A DNA stretch of 10,082 nt from an uncultured Litorivicinus sp. (GTDB lineage: Bacteria; Pseudomonadota; Gammaproteobacteria; Pseudomonadales; Litorivicinaceae), in assembly GCA_938091715.1 (NCBI GenBank), contig CALKMT010000053.1:1-10082 (forward strand). Direction: 5' to 3'. Positions 1-6,536 of this stretch are shown here, piece by piece (position 1 is the first letter of the stretch; each line of letters starts with the position of its first letter). The translations under genes were made by a program, and so were the position numbers. The notes beneath the pieces are model-generated. The model searched no databases and was not told the DNA's origin. It was given only the letters and a program-made list of their open reading frames with translations.

Positions 1-375
1 GGTGGGTGCGGGCAGATGCAACGACAAATCGCGGAAAAAGCCCCGGCAACTGGCTTCGATCAAGCCCTGGGCCCATTGCGGCAACTGGGCCACGACCATC
101 AGATCGCCAAAGTGCAGCACCGCGAAGTTCAGTACGGGAAACTCGTCGACCACAGCCGGCGCGCTGGGTGGCGGCGTCACCGGTTTGGGCTCTGGGGCCA
201 GCTCGATCTTGGGTGGCGCAAAGGGTGTTTCCGGAACAACCGCCGCGGCGGGTGTGGGTGCTGACTCAACCAACGCCGGCGCGTCGGTCGGCGGCGGCAC
301 CGGACGGGTGCGCAACACCATGGGCGCAATGCCCATGGCCTCTAACGCTTCACGCTTGAGTTGCTGAGTCGACAC
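1..375 (-). CDS. HolD-like hypothetical protein, N-terminal part (cut by window edge)
   Basis: An open frame of 125 codons runs from a GTG at 375 to the window edge without a stop. It begins 8 nt after the leuA stop, and an AGGG (382-385) overlapping that stop sits 6 nt before the GTG, so it is probably co-transcribed and translationally coupled with leuA. The protein opens with ALEAMGIAPMVLRTRP, followed by a Pro/Ala-rich linker (about residues 25-78). A more ordered part then starts at FPVLNFAVLHFGDLMVV and contains WAQGLIEASCRGFFRDL. A short N-terminal 'AMGI...R' element, a Pro/Ala linker and a compact C-terminal domain are what I recall for the HolD-like proteins of pseudomonads (DNA polymerase III psi subunit, linking the clamp loader to SSB). 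That assignment is an inference from layout; the diagnostic C-terminus is outside the window. That it is a gene is well supported by coupling and frame; its function is uncertain. Confidence 0.55.
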   Translation of the reverse strand, partial: MSTQQLKREALEAMGIAPMVLRTRPVPPPTDAPALVESAPTPAAAVVPETPFAPPKIELAPEPKPVTPPPSAPAVVDEFPVLNFAVLHFGDLMVVAQLPQWAQGLIEASCRGFFRDLSLHLPAPT

Positions 376-383
376 CCTGAGCC

Positions 384-1931
384 CTAGGGGTTCGAGCTTT
401 GAGGATGCTGACGCACCTGAGGCTTCATCATTTGGTTCAGCGCGTGCAAGTAGGCCCGCGCACTGGCCACCACGATGTCGGTATCGGCACCCACGCCATT
501 GACGATTCGCCCGGCACGCTCCAATCGGACCGTGACCTCGCCCTGACTTTCGGTGCCCGAGGTAATGGCGTTGACGTTATACAGACTGGTTTCGCAACCG
601 GATTGGGCGATTTTCTCGATCGCCTTAAAGGTCGCATCGACCGGACCGTCGCCCTCGGCCTGAATGTGCGTTTCCTCGCCCATGACGGACAAGCCAACCG
701 ATGCCGTGGGCGATACGCCCAACTTGCTGCTGACTTCAAGGTCAGTCAGTTTGAACATCACTTCGCCTGCGTCGGAGTTGTCACCCGTCATCAGGGCGAC
801 CAAGTCCTCGTCAAAAATGTCGTGCTTCTTATCGGCCAAGGCCTTGAATCGAACAAAGGCATCGGCGAACGCATTGTCCTCGGCGGGCATGATGCCCAGC
901 TCTTCCAAGCGGCTTTTGAAGGCGGCGCGGCCAGAGTGCTTGCCCAACACCATACGGTTGGCGCTCCAACCGACGTCCTCGGCACTCATGATTTCATAGG
1001 TCTCGCGGTGCTTGAGTACGCCGTCCTGGTGAATTCCAGCCTCGTGCGCAAACGCATTGGCGCCCACGATGGCCTTGTTCGGCTGAACCGGGAAGCCGGT
1101 GATGCTGCTGACCAAACGGCTGGCCGGTACGATCTGGGTAGTGTCGATCCCGGTCTCAAGCTCCATCAGGTCATGACGCACGCGCATGGCCATAACGATT
1201 TCTTCTAAGCTGGCGTTACCCGCCCGCTCGCCCAGTCCATTGACCGTGCACTCGACCTGACGTGCGCCGCACTGAACGGCGGCCAAACTGTTGGCCACGG
1301 CCAAGCCCAAGTCGTTGTGACAGTGCACGCTAAAGACCGCTTGGTCGCTGTTGGGCGTGCGCGCGATGATGTCCGCGATCAATCCGCCAAACTCGTTCGG
1401 CAAGGCGTAACCCACGGTGTCGGGAATGTTGATGGTGCCGGCACCGGCAGCGATGACGGCCTCGAACACCCGGCACAGAAAATCCGGGTCCGAGCGGCCC
1501 GCGTCCTCGGCGCTAAATTCAACGTCGTCCGTGAATTTGCGCGCATGTTTGACCGCGGCCACGGCCTGCTCGACGACCTGATCCGGCTGCATTTTCAGTT
1601 TGTACTGCATGTGGATCGGGCTGGTGGCGATAAAGGTGTGGATGCGTTTGCGCGGGGCCGGTTCAAGGGCCTGTGCGGCGGCCTCGATATCCTTGAAGTT
1701 AGCCCGGGCCAACGAGCAAACCGTGGACTCTTTGACCACGCTGGCCACCGCATGGACCGCTTCAAAGTCGCCCTTGCTGGCAATGGCGAACCCCGCCTCC
1801 ATGACGTCAACGCCCAAGCGTTCGAGGGTTTTACCAATGCGAATCTTTTCGTCTTTGCTCATGGACGCGCCGGGAGATTGCTCACCGTCACGCATCGTGG
1901 TGTCGAAAATCACCAATTTATTGTCTGACAT
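384..1931 (-). CDS. leuA: 2-isopropylmalate synthase
   Basis: LeuA condenses acetyl-CoA with 2-oxoisovalerate to give 2-isopropylmalate, the first committed step of leucine synthesis in the cytosol. The 515-residue protein has the usual length of the E. coli-type enzyme and looks intact. The N-terminal HMGL-like TIM barrel (about 5-275) opens with FDTTMRDGEQSPG (9-21; R14 and metal ligand D15). It carries the metal-binding HCHND (203-207) and NGLGERAGN (231-239). A linker with GIHQDGVLKHRETYE follows, then the C-terminal LeuA dimer/regulatory domain (about 375-505), which in this family binds leucine for feedback inhibition. The ATG at 1931 is preceded by AAGGA (1939-1943) at 7-nt spacing, which fixes the start. 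No other leu gene is in the window. The upstream region carries a possible leucine leader ORF, and a HolD-like gene follows after 8 nt. Confidence 0.97.
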   Translation of the reverse strand: MSDNKLVIFDTTMRDGEQSPGASMSKDEKIRIGKTLERLGVDVMEAGFAIASKGDFEAVHAVASVVKESTVCSLARANFKDIEAAAQALEPAPRKRIHTFIATSPIHMQYKLKMQPDQVVEQAVAAVKHARKFTDDVEFSAEDAGRSDPDFLCRVFEAVIAAGAGTINIPDTVGYALPNEFGGLIADIIARTPNSDQAVFSVHCHNDLGLAVANSLAAVQCGARQVECTVNGLGERAGNASLEEIVMAMRVRHDLMELETGIDTTQIVPASRLVSSITGFPVQPNKAIVGANAFAHEAGIHQDGVLKHRETYEIMSAEDVGWSANRMVLGKHSGRAAFKSRLEELGIMPAEDNAFADAFVRFKALADKKHDIFDEDLVALMTGDNSDAGEVMFKLTDLEVSSKLGVSPTASVGLSVMGEETHIQAEGDGPVDATFKAIEKIAQSGCETSLYNVNAITSGTESQGEVTVRLERAGRIVNGVGADTDIVVASARAYLHALNQMMKPQVRQHPQSSNP

Positions 1932-2001
1932 CTCTGGTTCCTTGGGCGTCGTACACGCCTATCTTATCTGGATTCACTACGGACTTGGATTGCTTGTGTG
2001 G

Positions 2002-2026
2002 AAAAAATTAATAAGCCCCTTAGGGC
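2002..2026 (-). promoter_or_regulatory. Candidate attenuator-like hairpin in the leuA leader
   Basis: On the minus strand GCCC-TAAG-GGGC (2015-2026) can form a 4-bp GC stem with a tetraloop. It is followed by a U-rich stretch that ends in six T (2002-2007). The leader ORF stop codon lies in the loop. The stem is short and the U-run is not directly adjacent, so it is a weak intrinsic terminator at best. The site, between a Leu-rich ORF and leuA, is what makes it worth listing. Confidence 0.22.
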
Positions 2027-2121
2027 AGTCGTAGAGATAGCGGCAGTGAAGACAGACCACAGACACGCGCCAAGGCGACCGGACGGTCGTTGCGAAGAGA
2101 ATTGGCGAGTGTTGAATTCAT
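2020..2121 (-). CDS. Possible leucine leader peptide upstream of leuA (33 aa)
   Basis: A 33-codon frame begins with ATG at 2121 and ends with TAA at 2020-2022, 88 nt before the leuA start. Eight of 33 residues are Leu, and five of these fall in the last 11 (the tail reads LSSLPLSLRLP). Two of the eight Leu codons are CTA; I find no CTA in leuA, although the neighbouring helicase genes do use it. Enterobacterial leu operons are controlled by attenuation through a Leu-rich leader peptide, so place and composition fit. Against it: there is no Shine-Dalgarno sequence before the ATG (it may be leaderless), and the following hairpin is short. The frame also extends upstream, through an ATG at 2142 up to 2202, but that upstream part crosses the csp terminator and is unlikely to be translated. 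It could be chance. Confidence 0.35.
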   Translation of the reverse strand: MNSTLANSLRNDRPVALARVCGLSSLPLSLRLP

Positions 2122-2127
2122 AACTAA

Positions 2128-2156
2128 CTTGTAGCACCGCATGACCAACGGCGCAA
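2128..2156 (-). promoter_or_regulatory. Possible sigma70-type promoter for the leuA leader
   Basis: TTGCGC (2151-2156) and TACAAG (2128-2133) are separated by exactly 17 nt on the minus strand. They lie between the csp terminator and the leader ORF. The -35 matches 3 of 6 and the -10 matches 4 of 6 consensus bases, so this is a weak call. If it is used, transcription would begin close to the leader ATG at 2121, giving a nearly leaderless transcript. Confidence 0.22.
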
Positions 2157-2164
2157 GCGAATAC

Positions 2165-2189
2165 AAAAACGCCCGCATGATCGCGGGCG
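2165..2189 (-). terminator. Intrinsic terminator downstream of csp
   Basis: On the minus strand CGCCCGC (2183-2189) pairs perfectly with GCGGGCG (2170-2176) across a 6-nt loop and is followed by five T (2165-2169). It lies 20 nt after the csp stop codon and separates csp transcription from the leuA leader downstream. Confidence 0.85.
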
Positions 2190-2209
2190 CCTTTGATGTC
2201 AAAACTGGC

Positions 2210-2419
2210 TTAGGCCGGTTCGACGTTCTCTGCTTGAGGACCTTTCTGGCCGGTACCTTCGGTGAAGGTTACAGGCTGGCCTTCTTGCAAGGTACGGAAT
2301 CCGTTACCCTGAATATTGCTGAAATGAACAAACAAATCGCTGCCGCCTTCACGTTGAATGAAGCCGTAGCCTTTGCTCTCGTTGAACCACTTAACGGTTC
2401 CGTTTTGCTTCTCGGACAT
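2210..2419 (-). CDS. Cold-shock domain protein, CspA family
   Basis: A 69-residue single cold-shock domain, the standard length of CspA-family proteins. These are cytosolic five-stranded beta-barrels that bind single-stranded RNA or DNA and melt mRNA secondary structure in the cold or during growth. Both nucleic-acid motifs are present: RNP1 as KGYGFI (16-21) and RNP2 as DLFVHF (28-33), after the typical NGTVKWFN opening. The ATG at 2419 gives the canonical N-terminus. A purine-rich AAAAGG lies about 12 nt upstream, rather far for a ribosome site, with a GAG closer. It has its own terminator, and the DeaD-type helicase gene upstream also ends in one, so it is probably transcribed alone from the 206-nt gap. 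That gap gives room for the long 5' leader typical of cold-inducible csp genes and contains a strong hairpin. Which paralogue (CspA, CspC, CspD) cannot be decided here, so no symbol is given. Confidence 0.95.
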   Translation of the reverse strand: MSEKQNGTVKWFNESKGYGFIQREGGSDLFVHFSNIQGNGFRTLQEGQPVTFTEGTGQKGPQAENVEPA

Positions 2420-2451
2420 TGCTCGAGTTTACCTTTTCTATCTGTGAATAT

Positions 2452-2469
2452 GCCCTGATCAGTCAGGGC
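2452..2469 (-). promoter_or_regulatory. Perfect hairpin in the csp 5' leader
   Basis: On the minus strand GCCCTGA-CTGA-TCAGGGC forms a perfect 7-bp stem with a tetraloop, ending 32 nt before the csp start codon and just above the purine-rich ribosome-site region. No U-tract follows on either strand, so it is not an intrinsic terminator. Structured leaders control csp mRNA stability and translation in other bacteria; a role here is inference. Confidence 0.4.
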
Positions 2470-2578
2470 GGTACAGAAGAGTGCAAAACGAGGAGCCGTT
2501 CCCGTTAGAAAAAGCTGAGCGTCTGGGCCCGCCTCCGTACCTGATTGCAGACTAGTCCTATTCGACAATAGCCACAAG

Positions 2579-2610
2579 CAAAACCGATGTTAATTTTTTG
2601 TAACATCGGT
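2579..2610 (-). terminator. Intrinsic terminator downstream of deaD
   Basis: On the minus strand ACCGATGTTA (2601-2610) pairs with TAACATCGGT (2583-2592), a perfect 10-bp stem with an 8-nt A-rich loop, followed by a short T-run (2580-2582). It begins 15 nt after the deaD stop codon and stops helicase transcription before csp. The T-run is short but the stem is long. Confidence 0.75.
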
Positions 2611-2625
2611 CATTGGCACTGAACC

Positions 2626-4512
2626 CTAGTCGTAGGTGCGACGTCGGGGCGCACTTTGGCCGCCCGCCGCATCCGCATTCGAGCGACGCTTTGAGCCTTT
2701 TTTGGCGTTCGCACCCGGGCCAGGTTTGGGCCGGTCACTGCGAGGACGATCCGAGCGGGGCTTGTCACCGTAGGAGCGCTCGCCCCGGGGCTTGTCACTG
2801 CGTGGCTTGTCGCCACGGGGTTTAAAGGGCCGGTCGCCTTTGGGCTTGCGCTTTTGCTCGGGTACGTCGCGCTCATCGATGGGCTCAACTGCAATGGCCT
2901 GGCCGCGAATTTTGATCTGCTTTAGGTGGCTAAGCAGGTTATCCGGCATGCCAACGGGCATTTGAACCACGCTGAAATCGTCAAACAGCTGGATCCGGCC
3001 GATTGATGACTTTTCGATGTCCGCTTCGTTGACCAAGGCACCGACGATGTCGCCAGGGCGCACCTGATGCTGATAGCCCACCGAAATACGGTAAAAGCCC
3101 ATGCCAGAATCGTCATGCACCCGGGGCTGCCTGGGCTGGCGCTGCTCTTTGTGCCAGTCACTGTCACCGGCAAACGAGCGAGGGGCACGCTCGGGCTTTT
3201 CATCGGTCAACAGCAGTTTGTCTTTTTGACCCATACAGGCCAAGGCACCGGCCAGCTCAAGCAATTCAGTTTCGGTCTCTTCGACGTATTCCGAAACCAT
3301 CTTGGTGAAGAACTCAAGTTTCGGGTGCTGCAGGGCTTCGGCGATCTGCTGCTTGAAGTCTTGAACGCGCTTGGCGCTAACTTCGTCCCGGGTCGGGATC
3401 TCCATCTGAGGGATGCGGCCCTTGGTCACGTTTTCGATGGCACGCAACAAGCGGCGTTCACGAGGGGCGACAAACAAGATGGCCTTGCCCGTACGACCGG
3501 CGCGGCCGGTACGACCAATCCGGTGCACATAGGCCTCGGGGTCGATCGGGATGTCGTAGTTGATCACGTGGGTGATCCGGGGCACATCGATACCCCGGGC
3601 CGCCACATCGGTGGCCACTAGGATGTCCAGATGGCCTTCTTTTAGCTCGCCAATGGTTTGCTCACGCAGCTTTTGCGTCATGTCGCCGTTGATGGCGCGG
3701 GCTTGATAGCCACGGGCTTCCAATTTCTGCGCCATCTCGATGGTGGCGTTCTTGGTACGCACGAACATGATCAGGCCGTCGAATTCTTCGACTTCCAGGA
3801 TGCGCGTCAGGGCGTCCAATTTGTTGGTGCCCTGGACCATCCAAAACGCCTGCTCGATCTTGTCGACCACGCTGGATTGGGCTTCGATAGCGATTTCTTT
3901 GGGATTGTTCAGGTACTGCTCGGCCAGCCGGCGAATCGGCTTGGGCATGGTGGCGCTGAACAAAGCCACCTGACGCTGTTCTGGCGCGTGCTCTAGGATC
4001 CAGGTCACGTCATCGATAAAGCCCATGCGTAACATTTCATCGGCTTCGTCTAGAACAACCGCCTTTAAGGCATCCAATTTCAGGGTGCCACGGCGCAGGT
4101 GGTCCATCACACGACCGGGGGTTCCCACCACGACTTGGCAGCCGCGACGTAAGCCGCGCAGCTGACCGCCCATGGGCTGGCCGCCATAGATGGGCAATAC
4201 GTGGAATCCGCGCATGCCCTCGGAGTAGGTTTGAAAGGCCTCGGCAACCTGGATGGCCAGCTCGCGCGTGGGGGCCAACACCAGCACCTGGGTTTCCGTG
4301 GAATTGGGATCGACTTGGGCCAAGGTCGGCAGCGCAAAGGCCGCTGTCTTGCCGGTACCGGTCTGGGCCGTACCTAATAAGTCGTTGCCTTCTAGCAACA
4401 AAGGTATGCTGGCCGCTTGAATCGCCGAGGGCGCTTCATAGCCGATTTTAGTCAGATTGGTTAACAGTTGAGCAGGCAAGCCTAGCTCAGCAAAGGTCGT
4501 CGGAGTCGTCAT
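2626..4512 (-). CDS. deaD: DEAD-box ATP-dependent RNA helicase, DeaD/CsdA type
   Basis: This 628-residue cytosolic ATP-dependent RNA helicase acts in ribosome assembly and mRNA unwinding, notably in the cold; the length matches E. coli DeaD/CsdA. The core motifs are all present. The Q motif region (7-37) has FAELGL and AIQ. Motif I is AQTGTGKT (49-56), Ia PTREL (81-85), II DEAD (155-158) and III SAT (186-188). Motif V is ATDVAARGID (300-309) and VI HRIGRTGR (330-337). An RRM-like CsdA RNA-binding domain follows (about 470-545, from GFYRISVG to AVEPI), then a basic repetitive tail with KPRSD/KPRGD units (556-595). The RNA-binding domain and tail separate it from RhlE, RhlB and SrmB. An in-frame TAG directly before the ATG at 4512 excludes any upstream start; the ribosome site is weak. 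It ends at an intrinsic terminator before csp and is divergent from the YtoQ gene. Confidence 0.93.
   Translation of the reverse strand: MTTPTTFAELGLPAQLLTNLTKIGYEAPSAIQAASIPLLLEGNDLLGTAQTGTGKTAAFALPTLAQVDPNSTETQVLVLAPTRELAIQVAEAFQTYSEGMRGFHVLPIYGGQPMGGQLRGLRRGCQVVVGTPGRVMDHLRRGTLKLDALKAVVLDEADEMLRMGFIDDVTWILEHAPEQRQVALFSATMPKPIRRLAEQYLNNPKEIAIEAQSSVVDKIEQAFWMVQGTNKLDALTRILEVEEFDGLIMFVRTKNATIEMAQKLEARGYQARAINGDMTQKLREQTIGELKEGHLDILVATDVAARGIDVPRITHVINYDIPIDPEAYVHRIGRTGRAGRTGKAILFVAPRERRLLRAIENVTKGRIPQMEIPTRDEVSAKRVQDFKQQIAEALQHPKLEFFTKMVSEYVEETETELLELAGALACMGQKDKLLLTDEKPERAPRSFAGDSDWHKEQRQPRQPRVHDDSGMGFYRISVGYQHQVRPGDIVGALVNEADIEKSSIGRIQLFDDFSVVQMPVGMPDNLLSHLKQIKIRGQAIAVEPIDERDVPEQKRKPKGDRPFKPRGDKPRSDKPRGERSYGDKPRSDRPRSDRPKPGPGANAKKGSKRRSNADAAGGQSAPRRRTYD
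2728..2847 (-). repeat. Imperfect short repeats encoding the basic tail of DeaD
   Basis: About 120 bp encode residues 556-595 as degenerate units of the form [K/R]P[R/K][G/S]D, with the DNA showing repeated GACAAGCCxxG-like blocks. Such Arg/Lys-rich, disordered tails are normal in DeaD-type helicases and help bind RNA. The repetition makes the stretch prone to length change between strains. Confidence 0.6.
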
Positions 4513-4673
4513 CTAATGCCTATATGTTGGGCAATCTAGACTGTACACACCCGCCGTCCATTGCCGTGAAAGCGCCCCTAAATTGAGTCACTTGGCCAAG
4601 CCATCCCGGCCCAGCGGCGCGCAATATATCACAGACCAAGGTAGCATGCCGGCACTTATTCACAGGAGTGGCT
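4513..4673. promoter_or_regulatory. Divergent promoter region between deaD and the YtoQ gene
   Basis: These 161 bp separate two divergently transcribed genes and must hold both promoters. I find no convincing -35/-10 pair on either strand. AT-rich patches (ATATATC near 4625-4630; TATAGG on the minus strand near the deaD start) could be -10 elements. A 10-bp perfect palindrome, CTTGGCCAAG (4591-4600), sits in the middle and could be an operator, but palindromes of this length arise by chance. Confidence 0.35.
4664..4668 (+). promoter_or_regulatory. Ribosome binding site that fixes the YtoQ start
   Basis: AGGAG lies 5 nt before the ATG at 4674. A GTG at 4668 is in the same frame but overlaps this site, so the ATG is the better start. 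Confidence 0.8.
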
Positions 4674-5111
4674 ATGAAGATCTATCTGTCTGGCGAAATT
4701 CACACCGACTGGCGGCAGCAAATTCAGGATGGCTGTGCCGATGCCGGCCTGGACGTTACCTTTTTATCCCCGGTCACCGACCACGCGGCCTCGGACGCAG
4801 CGGGCGACCTGTTGGGCGTGCCGGAAAGTGGATACTGGCGGGATCATCAATCCTCGCGGGTTAACCTGATTCGCACGCAAACCCAACTGCAGCAGGCCGA
4901 CCTGGCCGTCATTCGGTTTGGCGAGCAGTACAAACAATGGAACGCCGCCTTTGACGCGGGCCAATGCGCCGCCTTGGGTACGCCCTATATCACGCTGCAT
5001 GGCCCAGACATTGTGCACCCGCTAAAAGAGGTGGACGCACAGGCCATGGCCTGGACCCAGACCCCTGAACAAGTCGTCGAGATCCTGAAGTACGCTTTAC
5101 TGCAACCCTAG
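4674..5111 (+). CDS. ytoQ: YtoQ family protein (nucleoside 2-deoxyribosyltransferase-like fold)
   Basis: A 145-residue soluble protein without signal peptide or membrane segment. It opens with MKIYLSGEIHTDWR, and later contains FLSPVTDHAASD, DLLGVPESGYWRDHQSSRVN, DLAVIRFGEQYKQWNAAFDAGQCAALG and YITLHGPDIVHPLKEVD. These are the signature stretches I know from the YtoQ family (named after B. subtilis YtoQ), which is related to nucleoside 2-deoxyribosyltransferases. In that superfamily an N-terminal 'IYLSG' strand, a mid-protein acidic segment and an 'AFDAG..AALG' helix form the nucleotide-handling pocket. No biochemical role is established to my knowledge, so none is assigned. AGGAG at 4664-4668 supports the ATG at 4674. 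It stands alone between a divergent deaD and a terminator, next to rhlE on the same strand. The family call is from memory of conserved motifs. Confidence 0.85.
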   Translation: MKIYLSGEIHTDWRQQIQDGCADAGLDVTFLSPVTDHAASDAAGDLLGVPESGYWRDHQSSRVNLIRTQTQLQQADLAVIRFGEQYKQWNAAFDAGQCAALGTPYITLHGPDIVHPLKEVDAQAMAWTQTPEQVVEILKYALLQP

Positions 5112-5132
5112 GGTTGGTCTATTGCCCATGAC

Positions 5133-5158
5133 GGGCGCATACTCGCGCCCCTTATTTT
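5133..5158 (+). terminator. Intrinsic terminator downstream of the YtoQ gene
   Basis: GGGCGC (5133-5138) and GCGCCC (5145-5150) form a perfect 6-bp GC stem with a 6-nt loop, followed by CTTATTTT (5151-5158). It lies 22 nt after the stop codon and 22 nt before rhlE. The tail is interrupted, so some read-through into rhlE is possible. Confidence 0.65.
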
Positions 5159-5180
5159 CCCCTTACCGCAAGGAAGCAAC

Positions 5181-6536
5181 ATGCTCTTTTCTGAATTGGG
5201 CTTGCGTCAGGAGCTGCAGGACGCAGTCTCGGACACAGGCTACACCCAACCCACGCCGATCCAGGCCCAGTCTATCCCGGCAGTACTAAACGGCCAGGAT
5301 GTCATGGCCGCGGCGCAGACGGGCACAGGAAAGACCGCAGGCTTCACCCTGCCGATCCTGGAGCGCTTGGCCGAGGGGCGACGGGCACAACCCAACCGCT
5401 GTCGCGCCCTGATCGTGACGCCGACCCGAGAGTTGGCGGCACAGATTCTGGACAACGTTCGGCTGTACTCGAAATACCTGAACATTAAGAGTGAAGTGGT
5501 GTTTGGCGGCGTAAAAATTAATCCGCAGATGCAAAAACTGCGCGGCGGCGTGGACATTTTGGTCGCAACGCCCGGGCGACTGCTGGATTTGCACAACCAA
5601 AACGCGGTGAATTTTGACGACCTAGAGGTCCTGGTCCTAGACGAAGCCGATCGCATGCTGGACATGGGCTTTATCCACGACATCCGCCGTCTGTTCCGGC
5701 TGCTGCCGGCCAAGCGTCAGAACCTGCTGTACTCGGCGACCTTTTCGCCAGAAATTCGTGAACTGGCCAAGGGCATGGTGCATAACCCGGTCGAGATTTC
5801 GGTCACCCCGCCCAACTCAACCGTCGAACGGATCGAACAAAAAGTTTACACCTGCGACAAGACTGCCAAGCCCAAGTTGCTGATCCACCTGATCAAACAA
5901 GAAAACTGGCATCAGGTGCTGGTCTTTAGCCGCACCAAGCATGGCGCGAACCGTTTAGCGACCCAACTGGACAAGGCGGGCATCCCCTCCTCGGCGATTC
6001 ATGGCAACAAGAGCCAAGGAGCGCGTACCCGAGCGTTGGCCGAATTCAAGGCGGGCGATCTGCAGGTCTTAGTAGCCACTGACATCGCAGCCCGGGGTAT
6101 TGATATCGACAAGCTGCCCTTTGTGGTCAACTTCGACCTGCCCAACGTGCCCGAGGATTATGTGCACCGAATCGGCCGGACCGGACGGGCAGGCGCCGAC
6201 GGGCTGGCGGTCAGTTTGGTGTGTGACGAGGAATTTAAGCTGCTGCAGGACATCGAGCGTTTAATTCAAACGATTTTGCCACGGGATTATGAGTTGGGCT
6301 TTCAGCCCAGCAAGCCCCTGCCCGAGTCCAAGCTGTTGCCCCCTAGAAAAGCCCCGCGGCCGAAAAAGCCCAAGGCCGATGAGGGTTCAGGTGATGCTCG
6401 CAGCGCAAATCCCCGGACGCCGAACCGTGGGCGTGGCGGACCGGCAAAACCGGGCAGCAGTCGCCGGCCAAACTCCCGTGGTCGTGGCGCCAAGCCGGGC
6501 GGTAACTCTGCCGGCTCGTCGGGCCGTAACCGCTAA
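5181..6536 (+). CDS. rhlE: DEAD-box ATP-dependent RNA helicase, RhlE type
   Basis: A 451-residue cytosolic RNA helicase of the RhlE branch, which acts on rRNA maturation and RNA turnover. The opening FSELGL...GYTQPTPIQAQSIPAVL (3-36) is the Q-motif region in the form usual for RhlE. Then come motif I AQTGTGKT (45-52), Ia PTREL (81-85), II DEAD (154-157) followed by RMLDMGFIHD, III SAT (185-187), V ATDIAARGID (299-308) and VI HRIGRTGR (329-336). After residue ~375 the tail is disordered, rich in Pro, Lys, Arg and Gly, with RGRGG-like pieces and no RNA-binding domain; this separates it from deaD on the other side of ytoQ. AAGGA (5170-5174) lies 6 nt before the ATG at 5181. I see no clear promoter in the 69-nt gap after ytoQ. 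Its TAA overlaps the stop codon of the convergent sensor kinase gene. Confidence 0.93.
   Translation: MLFSELGLRQELQDAVSDTGYTQPTPIQAQSIPAVLNGQDVMAAAQTGTGKTAGFTLPILERLAEGRRAQPNRCRALIVTPTRELAAQILDNVRLYSKYLNIKSEVVFGGVKINPQMQKLRGGVDILVATPGRLLDLHNQNAVNFDDLEVLVLDEADRMLDMGFIHDIRRLFRLLPAKRQNLLYSATFSPEIRELAKGMVHNPVEISVTPPNSTVERIEQKVYTCDKTAKPKLLIHLIKQENWHQVLVFSRTKHGANRLATQLDKAGIPSSAIHGNKSQGARTRALAEFKAGDLQVLVATDIAARGIDIDKLPFVVNFDLPNVPEDYVHRIGRTGRAGADGLAVSLVCDEEFKLLQDIERLIQTILPRDYELGFQPSKPLPESKLLPPRKAPRPKKPKADEGSGDARSANPRTPNRGRGGPAKPGSSRRPNSRGRGAKPGGNSAGSSGRNR

Noticed and set aside
399..1208. 269-codon open frame on the plus strand opposite leuA
   Set aside because: It is the complement of a well-supported GC-rich gene; the translation shows no recognisable domain and there is no ribosome site or independent context.
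1317..1928. 203-codon open frame on the plus strand, also opposite leuA
   Set aside because: Same shadow effect; leuA covers the whole stretch with clear catalytic motifs.
2141..2458. 105-codon plus-strand frame spanning the csp terminator and csp
   Set aside because: It runs through an intrinsic terminator and antisense to an intact cold-shock gene; no family resemblance.
2269..2577. 102-codon minus-strand frame overlapping csp in another frame
   Set aside because: csp has both RNP motifs and normal length; the overlapping frame has no recognisable features.
4591..4600. Perfect 10-bp palindrome CTTGGCCAAG as an operator
   Set aside because: Several such palindromes are expected by chance in 10 kb; there is no second copy or regulator gene to support it, so it is only mentioned within the intergenic entry.
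4668..4676. GTG start for the YtoQ gene
   Set aside because: The GTG overlaps the AGGAG ribosome site; the ATG at 4674 has ideal spacing.
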